A DNA stretch of 35,852 nt from Euryarchaeota archaeon UBA501 (GTDB lineage: Archaea > Thermoplasmatota > Poseidoniia > Poseidoniales > Thalassarchaeaceae): positions 1 through 35,852 of the forward strand of contig DAVT01000079.1 of assembly GCA_002505685.1 (NCBI GenBank), in the 5' to 3' direction. The first letter of the stretch is position 1; each line of letters opens with the position of its first letter. A program made the position numbers and the translations under genes. A model generated the notes under the pieces. That model was not told where the DNA came from. It saw only the letters and a program-made list of their open reading frames with translations, and did not search any database. This document shows, piece after piece, positions 1 to 8,170 of the stretch.

Positions 1-66
1 GGAAGAGGCGATTGGTCGGCAACTCCAGCGAGTGAGTTACTAGGGTTTTGAAGGCCGCACTATTGT

Positions 67-1809
67 TTAGACTCGCCGTCGCAATTTTTCCATCAGCGCA
101 TCTGCTTCACCCAGTGCACTGAGTGTATCTTCCAACCGCCCTTCTGAGAAGGCGGCATCGGCATCTCCTACCGCTTTTTCACAAGCACCGCGCTCTCCAT
201 CGATGGCCTTGATACCTACAGCCTCCAACTTTTTGCGCAGGCTTGACCATTCATCTTGGACATAAGTCAACAATTCATTGGCATCCCCACTGGCTACATC
301 CAGTGCATCCAAATCCGAAGTCAGACGATCGAGTAAGGCGGCAGCATGAGACCAAGACTTCCGTTTGGCAGCGGCAGCCACATCTTTGAGACGCTCTTCC
401 CATGCCTCCGAATCCACATGCCCTTCCCAGCGTTTCTTGATATTCTTCTTTTGACGCAGGGCGCGTTGTACATCACCCATAGCTTCTCGCTCTTTTCTGA
501 CTTCGCGTACAATACCATCAGAGACACCACGAGCAAGGCTGAATTCACCTTCCTCAAGATGCAACTTGGCATTCTCCAGGCGCTCGTTCCACAGTTTGAG
601 GTCAATGCCCTCACTTTCTTCCATGATTTGGACCGCTGCTTCGTAGGCCTCTTGAGCCCCTTCGCTCGCTTCACCCAAGTTGGATACGTGGTCTGGAATC
701 GTACTTGCGATTTCCAAGGCGAGAACACAGTCTTCCTTGGCTAGGGCTTCTTTGGCTTGAAGAAGCAAGTCATGCAATTGTTGGTGTTGACTACCTTCAA
801 GTGAGGCGATCATCTTGCTTGCATTGGCTATTTCTTCTTCAGCAGCCTTCCAATGTTCGATGATGTTCAATGCGAGTTTTTTTGCTCGCCTGTACAACAT
901 TTCAGCCTCGCGCAAACTGCCCAAATCTCGCTCTCGGTCTCCCGCATCCATGCTTCGTTGCGGCTTTTTCGCAGTCGGAGCAATCTCGGCAGCCTGCTCT
1001 ACAGAATCTGCACAAACTTGTCGAATCTCAGTAATATCTTCAGCTAGGGCTAGAGTCCGTTCAATGTCCTCTTCTGCCTGAGAAAGGATGCTGAATCCAA
1101 GTTCAGGGTCCTTGTAGCCTACATCTGAGGCGTTGCGACATAAACTGGAGGCTTGGTCCAAACTCACACCGTTGGCCTGATGATTCAGAATACGAACTTC
1201 CAATGCATCGAGTGCACGACCAAACCGCTTTCTCTCTGCACGGTCCAAATCTCCACCGAACAAGTCCATGGCAACCAATACGCCGGCGCCCCCGAGAACC
1301 AAACAGGCCGCAACCATCGAATTTTCATCCAAATTTGATGATAGCATAATCGCTCCACCAATGGTTAGCCCACCCAATGTCATGATGCCTCGAAATCTCT
1401 GAGCATCTAAACTACCACGAAGATATTCACGAGACGAAAGAAGACAAACCGCTGCAACGATAAACATCAGGAAATGACCAATTTGGACGAATCCTTCAGT
1501 GCTGAGGAAATCCACACCCAACACAGCGATTGCCGGCCAAGAAAGGCTGCCTGCAGCCCCCAAGCGACCCCTTGCGCGAGCATCGGGTTCAACTAAATCC
1601 TGCAACAAAAGTGCCGCAGCAAGTAATAGACCAACGGCACCCAATCTATCGAAGACTGAAATCCCCTGATTGTTGAGGGCCGGCCACATGTACCAAGCAG
1701 CGCTGGCAATGGTCACCAACGCACAACCCAGTGCAAGACCTGAGACCTTTCCTTTTTGCAAAGCAATCTCAGAATCGACTCGAGCAGAGGGTGAATCGAG
1801 GTTGTCCAT
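67..1809 (-). CDS. Six-helix membrane protein with long helical cytoplasmic-type tail (hypothetical)
   Basis: I do not recognise a named family. The 580-residue product has about six hydrophobic segments in its first third (roughly residues 24-45, 53-73, 83-103, 106-126, 139-158 and 162-186). About 390 residues follow that are rich in Glu, Ala, Leu and Lys, with no hydrophobic runs and the look of TPR-like or coiled-coil helical hairpins (repeated AEEDIERTL, AEMLYRRAKKLA and GRLEDTLSAL type segments). There is no signal peptidase site and no catalytic motif. It lies 41 nt downstream of the surface protein gene on the same strand and is probably co-transcribed with it. The ATG at 1809 is embedded in a 17-nt palindrome (1807-1823), so the start codon may be occluded in the mRNA. 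A membrane-anchored scaffold is possible but is inference only. Confidence 0.8.
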   Translation of the reverse strand: MDNLDSPSARVDSEIALQKGKVSGLALGCALVTIASAAWYMWPALNNQGISVFDRLGAVGLLLAAALLLQDLVEPDARARGRLGAAGSLSWPAIAVLGVDFLSTEGFVQIGHFLMFIVAAVCLLSSREYLRGSLDAQRFRGIMTLGGLTIGGAIMLSSNLDENSMVAACLVLGGAGVLVAMDLFGGDLDRAERKRFGRALDALEVRILNHQANGVSLDQASSLCRNASDVGYKDPELGFSILSQAEEDIERTLALAEDITEIRQVCADSVEQAAEIAPTAKKPQRSMDAGDRERDLGSLREAEMLYRRAKKLALNIIEHWKAAEEEIANASKMIASLEGSQHQQLHDLLLQAKEALAKEDCVLALEIASTIPDHVSNLGEASEGAQEAYEAAVQIMEESEGIDLKLWNERLENAKLHLEEGEFSLARGVSDGIVREVRKEREAMGDVQRALRQKKNIKKRWEGHVDSEAWEERLKDVAAAAKRKSWSHAAALLDRLTSDLDALDVASGDANELLTYVQDEWSSLRKKLEAVGIKAIDGERGACEKAVGDADAAFSEGRLEDTLSALGEADALMEKLRRRV

Positions 1810-1823
1810 CGCCTACGGCGATG
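1807..1823. promoter_or_regulatory. Palindrome overlapping a start codon
   Basis: Perfect inverted repeat CATCGCC-TAC-GGCGATG (7-nt arms, 3-nt centre). Read on the minus strand, the last three bases of the second arm are the ATG of the 580-residue membrane protein gene, so an mRNA hairpin would sequester its start codon. It belongs to a set of CC-N3-GG palindromes in this window. A regulatory role is inference. Confidence 0.45.
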
Positions 1824-1850
1824 AAGTCACCCTCTATGATAGATGCCCTA

Positions 1851-4058
1851 TCACGAGTCATCATTTTCCGGTTGCCTCTTGAGTCTCCAAAGTGCGACCA
1901 AACCAATCAAGGGTGGCAGAATAAGCAACATCCACATCAAGGGTGTCATTTCAGAATGAATCGACAACCCTGTATCAAATTCTTCGCTTGAATTGTCGAC
2001 AAACTCGATTCGTATGATGACGTCTCCCGAAGCCCATTCAGTCACGGAAAGTCGGTGTGTCATCGTACCAGGTCCATCGACAGTCGCTTCCACCGCAATC
2101 AATTCCGAAGTACAATCTTGAATGTAGCAAAGACGGAACTGAGTTTCTCCTTGTCCAGAATTTACCAAGGTGATATCGAGTGCACCAGGCTCACCGGGTC
2201 CTCCCGTGCCCAACTTTACAACTTCAGTCACTTGCAAAAATTCTCCAACAGGCGGTTCAACATCAAAGAGCATTGAATGAGTTCCAGTATTACCTGATGA
2301 GTCTGTTGCATTGACTACCAATACGTGCCGTCCCATTGGTAATGATGGCAATGTGAATGACTGGACTTCCGTCCAAGTAGTGCCCACATCTAATGGTTCA
2401 TCATTCAATTCGACAGACCATGTCAATTGTTCAATCGCATCAATATCATCCCAAGACTCTTCCAAACTAACCTCCACGTTTGGGCCCCCTTCGATGGGGC
2501 GATTGAGATCGCCGTAGAAATTCCCATCAATGCTTAGAGCCGGACGAGGTTTTGGCTCAGTTCTGTCGGTCACAACGAGGTCCCATGTTTGGGTGGCGAC
2601 GTTCCCTGCAGCATCCGTCAATTGTATTCCTAGATTGTATACAGTGAGGGGTTTGGCCATATGGCGTTCTTCGATTGTAAGGTGTTGTCCATTGACGTGT
2701 GGACCTTGAACAAACATGTCATCCCATGCATGGTTGCCAATGCCCAATTGCACCCATCCATTGCTTTTGTTGGATGTCCAACGAATGTCGACAGGAGGAG
2801 CGGAATCGTCCCCGGCTTGAACTGAACCAGAGAGCACAGCCCCTGAGGGGATGGAAAGAGTCTGTTGCCCGATATCCAAATCTACTGGATTTTCATCATC
2901 CACATGCAAATATTGCATCTGCATATTTCGGGTCGGTTGAATTCCATCAAGGTAGAGTTCCAGACTTTGATTTCCCATCAAACCCTGAGGATCCGTACAC
3001 TCAAGCGTGAGGTTCAGCCAAGTACTGATTTCTAGATTAAGGAACATTGAATCAATGGTGATGTTGGTTGAATTCTCATCCAACAAAATAGTGCTTCCTT
3101 CTCTCAATATGAATCTGCTCTGAGGGGATACAATCGATGAATCTGAGCAAGTAGATTCGATTGTCGTAGGTTGTCCGTATGGGATCCAAGGCAGTTGTCG
3201 ATCTTGAGCAGACCAAGACACAATTGGAGCCACATTTGTGCCCAAAGCGACGGTTACGTTACCGCTGACGCCAATTTCTCCACGGTGTATGACAAAGTCA
3301 TCGGGCAATCCAGTGATGTAATCACTTTGAGGTGAATAACGAATTTCGTGAGGAGAAGGTAGGGTAATTCGAAGATCTGTACTATCGGATAAATTCCCCG
3401 TAATTGGAACCCATAGCAGACGAGTAGAGCGCCCATCAGCCTGACCGGAGATATTTGCATATGTGCTCCAGCCCCATGATTCATTGTCAAAATATGCAGA
3501 TATGTTCGGTTCCCCGATCATGTCGATTTTGTCGTAAGCACAACATCCAATTCCCGTGTTGTTGGAAATCCATTCAGAAAATAGTTGAACATCATCACCG
3601 AATTCACTCGCCAATTGGTGGTTGATACCCAAATGGGAGTTCGGCAATTCGGGATGGCCGAGTGTATTTGGGATTACAATCGAAGAAGACCAAGTTGCGT
3701 TCAGTATCGCAGATTGTTCAATTGGACCTAACAGATTGAGGTGAGCTCCCCCCGAAATACTTCGCGGGTCCTGTATTGTTTGATTCAAGAAGGACGTGAC
3801 ATTTGTGCTTTGGTTGAACAATAGCAGATTTTCCTGAGGGACCCCATCGACAACTTTCACTAAACTCCAATTTCCTTCGGGCAAGTGAATGTCAATCGGT
3901 TGGTTTGGGTCGATTGGGGTTAAGTTGCCCGAATCATCCCACAAAAGAACCGGTCCAGGGGCTTGTTCACTCCACAAGTGAATCGAATTCTCTTCGGCCC
4001 CAATGGTGGGCAATGGCGCCAATAACAACAATGCGACGATTAGAACCGCCTTGCGCAC
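1851..4058 (-). CDS. Secreted, membrane-anchored surface protein with Ig-like repeats
   Basis: The 735-residue product begins with a classical signal peptide (MRK followed by a hydrophobic core ending near PTIGA-EE). It ends with one transmembrane helix (about 705-725, MWMLLILPPLIGLVALW) and a short charged tail, so most of the chain should lie outside the cell. The middle is beta-rich, with segments such as LTDAAGNVATQTWDLVVTD and VNATDSSGNTG that are typical of Ig-like/cadherin-like modules. I count 19 N-X-S/T sequons, suggesting heavy N-glycosylation. The start is GTG at 4058, chosen because GAGGTGA lies just upstream and overlaps the stop codon of the preceding GHMP kinase gene, so the two are translationally linked. 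Ligand or partner unknown. Confidence 0.85.
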   Translation of the reverse strand: MRKAVLIVALLLLAPLPTIGAEENSIHLWSEQAPGPVLLWDDSGNLTPIDPNQPIDIHLPEGNWSLVKVVDGVPQENLLLFNQSTNVTSFLNQTIQDPRSISGGAHLNLLGPIEQSAILNATWSSSIVIPNTLGHPELPNSHLGINHQLASEFGDDVQLFSEWISNNTGIGCCAYDKIDMIGEPNISAYFDNESWGWSTYANISGQADGRSTRLLWVPITGNLSDSTDLRITLPSPHEIRYSPQSDYITGLPDDFVIHRGEIGVSGNVTVALGTNVAPIVSWSAQDRQLPWIPYGQPTTIESTCSDSSIVSPQSRFILREGSTILLDENSTNITIDSMFLNLEISTWLNLTLECTDPQGLMGNQSLELYLDGIQPTRNMQMQYLHVDDENPVDLDIGQQTLSIPSGAVLSGSVQAGDDSAPPVDIRWTSNKSNGWVQLGIGNHAWDDMFVQGPHVNGQHLTIEERHMAKPLTVYNLGIQLTDAAGNVATQTWDLVVTDRTEPKPRPALSIDGNFYGDLNRPIEGGPNVEVSLEESWDDIDAIEQLTWSVELNDEPLDVGTTWTEVQSFTLPSLPMGRHVLVVNATDSSGNTGTHSMLFDVEPPVGEFLQVTEVVKLGTGGPGEPGALDITLVNSGQGETQFRLCYIQDCTSELIAVEATVDGPGTMTHRLSVTEWASGDVIIRIEFVDNSSEEFDTGLSIHSEMTPLMWMLLILPPLIGLVALWRLKRQPENDDS

Positions 4059-4067
4059 AATATCACC

Positions 4068-5039
4068 TCAAACGCGTGAACCATCATCGAAAATGATGGT
4101 CGAGCCCTCGTTATCCATCATGAGCGGAATCACCCTGTGTGTGACTTCGATTTTGGATTGCATTTCTGGGGTACCTTGGAATAAGAAAAATCCACCTCCA
4201 CCAGCTCCCAGCAACTTGCCACCGGTTGTACCTAAATTCATCACACTCGAATACAATTCATCTAGAGCATCCCCTGTAATTCCATCTACCAACGTTCGCT
4301 TGATTTGCCAAGATGCATCCAATAGTGATCCCACAGCAGCATGGTTGCCATCCTCAAGAGCGGTCCTGACCTCAATCGCCTGTTGTCGTAGTGCATCCAA
4401 ATCAGCTCGCTTCTTTCCAGAAGAAGCAGATTGTTTGGCCAAGATATCACTTGCCTTTCTCGTAATTCCAGTGTACACTAGGAAATAGTTCGAGGCCAAG
4501 GCCTCCTCATTGATTCCGATGGGTGTTACGATGACGGTATCATCGGGCAAGAAAGCGATTTGGTTCGATCCACCGAATGCCGCTGCATACTGATCTTGTC
4601 GACCGATTGGCTGGCCAAGAATATCAATTTCAATCCTGCAAGCTTCTTCTGCCAATTGTGCCGCATCAGGTGTTCGACCAGCGTAGGTATGCAATGCGTT
4701 CAACAGACCTACGGTTAACGCAGAAGAGGACCCCAATCCAGTGCCGCGTGATGGGATGTCTGCAATCGTCGTAATCTCAACGCTATGGGTTACACCGGTC
4801 ATCCGCATCGCTTCGCGAACCAGTTCGTGTTCAAGATCTTCAAAGTCTTCGACAATTTCAGTTTTGGAATAACCCACTCGGACACTATTGTCAAATCGCT
4901 TATTGACGGTGACATGAATGTGTTTGGCAAGCGCCATTGAGGTCACCAAGCCCCCGTTTTCACTGTCTGAGTAATAGGCAGGAAGGTCAGTTCCACCCCC
5001 ACAAAACGAGACGCGAACCGGGGTCCGACTGATAATCAT
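4068..5039 (-). CDS. GHMP family sugar kinase (HddA-like)
   Basis: The protein carries the three signatures of the GHMP kinase superfamily. These are an N-terminal SFCGGGTDLPAYY segment as in D-glycero-D-manno-heptose 7-phosphate kinases, the phosphate-binding motif PSRGTGLGSSSALTVG, and a glycine-rich GGKLLGAGGGGFFLF near the C-terminus. It should phosphorylate a sugar or sugar phosphate in the cytoplasm. The true substrate (heptose phosphate, fucose or other) cannot be read from the sequence. ATG 5039 gives the family-like start MIISRTPVR; an in-frame GTG at 5054 behind a GGGGG run is the alternative and adds five residues. The next gene encodes a sequon-rich surface protein, so a role in making activated sugars for surface glycans is plausible inference. 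Confidence 0.88.
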   Translation of the reverse strand: MIISRTPVRVSFCGGGTDLPAYYSDSENGGLVTSMALAKHIHVTVNKRFDNSVRVGYSKTEIVEDFEDLEHELVREAMRMTGVTHSVEITTIADIPSRGTGLGSSSALTVGLLNALHTYAGRTPDAAQLAEEACRIEIDILGQPIGRQDQYAAAFGGSNQIAFLPDDTVIVTPIGINEEALASNYFLVYTGITRKASDILAKQSASSGKKRADLDALRQQAIEVRTALEDGNHAAVGSLLDASWQIKRTLVDGITGDALDELYSSVMNLGTTGGKLLGAGGGGFFLFQGTPEMQSKIEVTHRVIPLMMDNEGSTIIFDDGSRV

Positions 5040-5066
5040 CAATTCGCGGACCACCCATTCCCCCTT

Positions 5067-5098
5067 GAAGCCCTCGGCTTCCGATTCCTATGGAATCG
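5067..5098. promoter_or_regulatory. Two abutting palindromes between divergent GHMP kinase and pyrB
   Basis: GAAGCC-CTC-GGCTTC (5067-5081) is immediately followed by CGATTCC-TAT-GGAATCG (5082-5098). Both are perfect, have a 3-nt centre and share a CC-N3-GG core. They lie 28 nt upstream of the kinase ATG (13 nt upstream of its alternative GTG) and 62 nt upstream of the pyrB ATG. They could be operators or leader hairpins. Confidence 0.5.
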
Positions 5099-5160
5099 AC
5101 CTTGTTTGATGACCCCAATGAATAAGTTCGTGTGTCTGTCAAGGGGTGCCGGCGGACAGG

Positions 5161-6096
5161 ATGGATAGCGACCTCATTACCATGGATGACCTGACAAATG
5201 AAGAGATTATTTCTCTACTTGATGATGCAGAAAGATTGCTCCCTGTGGCTGAAGGGACGGAATATCTTCCACTTCTTCAGGGCAAGTTATTGGCGAATAT
5301 GTTCTTCGAACCAAGCACCCGAACTCGAATGTCGTTTGAGACCGCAATGAAGCGACTAGGGGGCGATGTTGTCAACTTAGGGGACGTGAACTCATCCTCG
5401 GCTGTCAAAGGTGAAACACTGTACGATACCATGCGCATGGTCGACGGTTACTGCGACATTGCGGCACTCCGACATCCACGCCAAGGGGCAGCCCAGTATG
5501 CGGCGGATGCTTGCGACATCCCCATCATGAATGGAGGGGATGGGGCCGGGCACCATCCCACACAAACGCTACTCGATCTGTTTACCATTCGACAAGCACA
5601 CGGTCGCTTAGAGGGATTGAAAGTCGCACTTGTTGGAGATTTGCGATATGGCCGAACTGTACACAGCCTTTCTCATGCCCTAGCCAGATTTGATTGTGAA
5701 TTGGTATTCATCTCACCAGCCCAACTTTCGATGCCCGCAGAAATCGTCTCAGATTTGGGGCATTCTGGAGCGAAAATTACCGAAACTGAGGACTTGTATG
5801 GGGCCATACCAGATGCCGATGTCATCTACATGACGCGCATTCAGAAGGAGCGCTTCCCAGACGAGGATGAGTATGCAAAGGTTGCTGGAATCTACAAATT
5901 GACAGCAGCAGACCTTGCCGGAGCCAAAGGCGAGATGATTGTCATGCACCCACTTCCGCGAGTTACTGAGATTTCTCCGGATGTTGATGCAAGCCGACAT
6001 GCTCGTTACTTTGAGCAAGCCTTCAATGGTGTTGTAGCCAGAATGGCGCTGATGTGCAAATTGTTGGGCGTCGATGTCCCAAGAGGTGATGCTTGA
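5161..6096 (+). CDS. pyrB: Aspartate carbamoyltransferase catalytic subunit
   Basis: This enzyme catalyses carbamoyl phosphate plus L-aspartate to N-carbamoyl-L-aspartate, the first committed step of pyrimidine synthesis, in the cytoplasm. Visible signatures are the carbamoyl-phosphate loop FFEPSTRTRMSFE, the HPTQTLLDLFTI segment, VGDLRYGRTVHSL at the start of the aspartate domain, and HPLPR near the C-terminus. The length of 311 residues is normal. I chose ATG 5161, which leaves the short N-terminus usual for the family before the ISL-type helix; GTG 5146 is in frame and would add five residues. A weak AATAAG TATA-like element near 5121-5127 would place transcription initiation close to 5150, which favours the ATG. 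The gene overlaps pyrI by one base (TGATG), so the two subunits are translated together. Confidence 0.97.
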   Translation: MDSDLITMDDLTNEEIISLLDDAERLLPVAEGTEYLPLLQGKLLANMFFEPSTRTRMSFETAMKRLGGDVVNLGDVNSSSAVKGETLYDTMRMVDGYCDIAALRHPRQGAAQYAADACDIPIMNGGDGAGHHPTQTLLDLFTIRQAHGRLEGLKVALVGDLRYGRTVHSLSHALARFDCELVFISPAQLSMPAEIVSDLGHSGAKITETEDLYGAIPDADVIYMTRIQKERFPDEDEYAKVAGIYKLTAADLAGAKGEMIVMHPLPRVTEISPDVDASRHARYFEQAFNGVVARMALMCKLLGVDVPRGDA

Positions 6097-6569
6097 TGTC
6101 TGCTGGAGAAATGCGTCGAGTAACTGCAATCAATAACGGTACAGTGATTGATCACATTCCAGCAGGTTCAGCCCTAGTTGTATTGCAAATGCTTGGGATT
6201 TCAGATGACCGTGCCTCTCCGATTAGCCTAGTGATGAATGTCCCCTCATCAAAACATGGCCGTAAGGACATCATCAAGGTAGAAGACCGTGAACTAACAC
6301 AAGATGAACTTGACCGTTTGGCACTAATTGCTCCGAAAGCAAGCGTCGCCATCATTCGTTCATACGCAGTCGCTGAAAAGCGCGAAGTCACGATAGGAAC
6401 TGAGTTGGTTAATGTAGCAAGTTGCACATTCTCAAATTGTATTACCATCAATCCTAGAGAGCCACAAGACCACCGATTGAATGTCGTGAAGACCGACCCA
6501 CTAGAATTACGTTGTAGATACTGTGGCCGGCCACAAGTCATGAGTGAATTGATTGGCAACCTGATTTAG
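6096..6569 (+). CDS. pyrI: Aspartate carbamoyltransferase regulatory subunit
   Basis: This is the zinc-containing allosteric chain that binds nucleotides and assembles the catalytic trimers into a dodecamer. The N-terminal allosteric domain begins RRVTAINNGTVIDHIPAGSALVVLQ, a typical family start. The C-terminal zinc domain has all four cysteines: C-X4-C (residues 110 and 115) and C-X2-C (140 and 143), almost the same positions as in the E. coli chain. Length is 157 residues. An in-frame TTG at 6093 precedes the ATG, but the ATG at 6096 overlaps the pyrB stop and is preferred. It converges with the minus-strand thiolation gene, with only two bases between stop codons. Confidence 0.97.
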   Translation: MSAGEMRRVTAINNGTVIDHIPAGSALVVLQMLGISDDRASPISLVMNVPSSKHGRKDIIKVEDRELTQDELDRLALIAPKASVAIIRSYAVAEKREVTIGTELVNVASCTFSNCITINPREPQDHRLNVVKTDPLELRCRYCGRPQVMSELIGNLI

Positions 6570-6571
6570 GT

Positions 6572-7582
6572 TTAGATTTCAGCCAACCACTGCTGGAATG
6601 TACAAGATTGACAAACGGCCTGGCTGGAAGGTGCCCCACATTTTTCACACTCAGTAGCTTCCCCCGGTTTCCACGATGCAGGAGGGTTTTCGGTCGAAGC
6701 CCACAACTCCCGAATAGCGTCCATTGAATGGACTAGGCCGTGCATTGTACCTGGATTCGAGGCTTCCATTTCGGCAAGGTAAGCTCGATGCTTCTGTCTT
6801 AGGGCACCAGTAGCATGTGGGCAATCATCGTGATGAATCGGTAATTTCGCCCCAATTGCATAGGCATGGATTTCCCTTTCTGGAATCCATCTGAGTGGCA
6901 CAATTCTAGGGGGTAACCCCACTATCGGAAAAGTGGTGTGCGGGGCCAATCTGATGATTCTCTCCATTTCTCCCTTGCCCAGATTCATCAATACAGATTG
7001 AGCCGTGTCATCCAAATTGTGCCCCAAAGCCATCCACTTGGCTCCAACCCTTTCTGCAAGAGCATTCAGACCTTGTCGCCGGAATACACCACAGTACGAA
7101 CAAGGCTTCATTCCTCTAGCTGCTTTGTGGTTTCCTGCCATCAAAGGCATCGAATTGACCACATTATCCATCCGCTCAAAACCGAGTTCAGGATAAGTTA
7201 TACTTTCAAATCTCAAGCCATGGGATTGGGCCAATTCACGAGCGCATTCCATCGATGGAGACCGATAGCCATCAATTCCTTCATCCACACAACCACACAC
7301 CAATTCGACATCACGCCTCGCTCCAACAATTTTGATCATCATGTCCAATAGCACAGCGGAATCTTTTCCGCCAGAAATACAAACCAAAATCACCGCAGGC
7401 TGCCCGGATTCATCACGCGCGTCAGAGGGTAAATTCAGTTGATTCCGAAGAGACTTGGACACACGCTTGCGAATGGATTTAGCCAAATGGGCTTGACAAA
7501 GATGCTGTCCACTATAGATTTGGTGAATTACTGCAGGATGGCTACATCGACTGCACGATTGCACATCTAACGAGAGGGACAC
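6572..7582 (-). CDS. tRNA 2-thiolation ATPase, TtuA/Ncs6 (TIGR00269-like) family
   Basis: The protein has the full layout of the TtuA/Ncs6 group. It has an N-terminal zinc finger (CSRC then CQAH), a PP-loop ATP pyrophosphatase motif CISGGKDSAVLLD, a CSYC pair plus a later Cys in HHDDCPHA that would hold an iron-sulfur cluster, the GHNLDDTAQSVLMNL segment, and a C-terminal zinc finger (CEKC then CQSC). Such enzymes adenylate a tRNA uridine and exchange its oxygen for sulfur, usually with a ubiquitin-like sulfur carrier in archaea. Whether the target is U34 (NcsA role) or T54 (TtuA role) cannot be told. The start is GTG at 7582, the only reasonable choice upstream of the first zinc finger. It stands alone, convergent with pyrI. 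Confidence 0.92.
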   Translation of the reverse strand: MSLSLDVQSCSRCSHPAVIHQIYSGQHLCQAHLAKSIRKRVSKSLRNQLNLPSDARDESGQPAVILVCISGGKDSAVLLDMMIKIVGARRDVELVCGCVDEGIDGYRSPSMECARELAQSHGLRFESITYPELGFERMDNVVNSMPLMAGNHKAARGMKPCSYCGVFRRQGLNALAERVGAKWMALGHNLDDTAQSVLMNLGKGEMERIIRLAPHTTFPIVGLPPRIVPLRWIPEREIHAYAIGAKLPIHHDDCPHATGALRQKHRAYLAEMEASNPGTMHGLVHSMDAIRELWASTENPPASWKPGEATECEKCGAPSSQAVCQSCTFQQWLAEI

Positions 7583-7861
7583 GGTGCCGCGAAGGGGTTC
7601 ATCTCTTCAAATCGATTGTTCGTTATGGATAAATTATTCAATTGATTTTTTGAAATTTCAATTGGAATCTTAAACATATTTTTTCTAGTATTTTTCCAAT
7701 CTTCCGACACCCAATTGTGGGCACTTTTTGGGAACAGTTACTGCGAAATACCCATTTTTCAGTTGGCGAATCAAATTTACTACTCAAACGGCCCCCTTAG
7801 GGGCCGCCATGGGGCAAGTTCTTGAAGTCGTATTGAACCTCGATGACTTTTGAGGACGACC
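7583..7861. other. AT-rich intergenic region with a GC-rich palindrome
   Basis: This 279-nt divergent spacer between the thiolation gene and the Roadblock operon has a strongly AT-rich stretch (about 7618-7780, with several T-runs) that probably carries promoters for both sides. A GC-rich inverted repeat CGGCCCC-CTTA-GGGGCCG lies at 7789-7806, roughly 55 nt before the Roadblock ATG, and could form a leader hairpin. I see no open reading frame or structural RNA here. Confidence 0.5.
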
Positions 7862-8167
7862 ATGTTGACACGTTTGCTCTCCAATATCGATGGTGTCAAG
7901 GCCTGTCTATTGTCGAGAGATGGCGAAATCGTAGAAGGTAGTGGAGAAGGGAATATCACCCTCTTCCATGAAGCCATGAAGATGGTATCTGAACTGAAAT
8001 TCGGCTCTCTGGAAGAGATGTGGTTTGAGGGCAACATAACAACAGTAGTAACCACGATTCGAGGTGGTTCAAGTCTGTGGCTGACAAGTGAAAAATTACC
8101 AGTTGGCCGATTAAGCCATGAGGCTCGGACTTTGCGACCAATAATCGAAGATTTGATTGAGGTGTAA
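7862..8167 (+). CDS. Roadblock/LC7-like small protein
   Basis: The 101-residue product fits the Roadblock/LC7 fold. An opening helix (MLTRLLSNIDGVKA) leads into a strand with the CLLSRDGEIVEGS pattern typical of the family, then a helix (LFHEAMKMVSELKF), two more strands and a final helix. Members bind small Ras-like GTPases or act as scaffold dimers, as in bacterial MglB. ATG 7862 is chosen over the in-frame TTG at 7850 because GAGG lies six bases upstream of it. The next gene starts three bases after its stop and appears to contain a second Roadblock-like region, suggesting a physical complex. No GTPase gene is visible in this window. The family call rests on pattern, not on an alignment. 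Confidence 0.7.
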   Translation: MLTRLLSNIDGVKACLLSRDGEIVEGSGEGNITLFHEAMKMVSELKFGSLEEMWFEGNITTVVTTIRGGSSLWLTSEKLPVGRLSHEARTLRPIIEDLIEV

Positions 8168-8170
8168 TAA

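Noticed and set aside
4003..4488. 161-residue plus-strand frame opposite the GHMP kinase
   Set aside because: Antisense to a well-supported kinase gene, with no recognisable domain.
5146..5160. GTG 5146 as pyrB start
   Set aside because: The probable transcription start lies near 5150 and ATG 5161 gives a family-like N-terminus.
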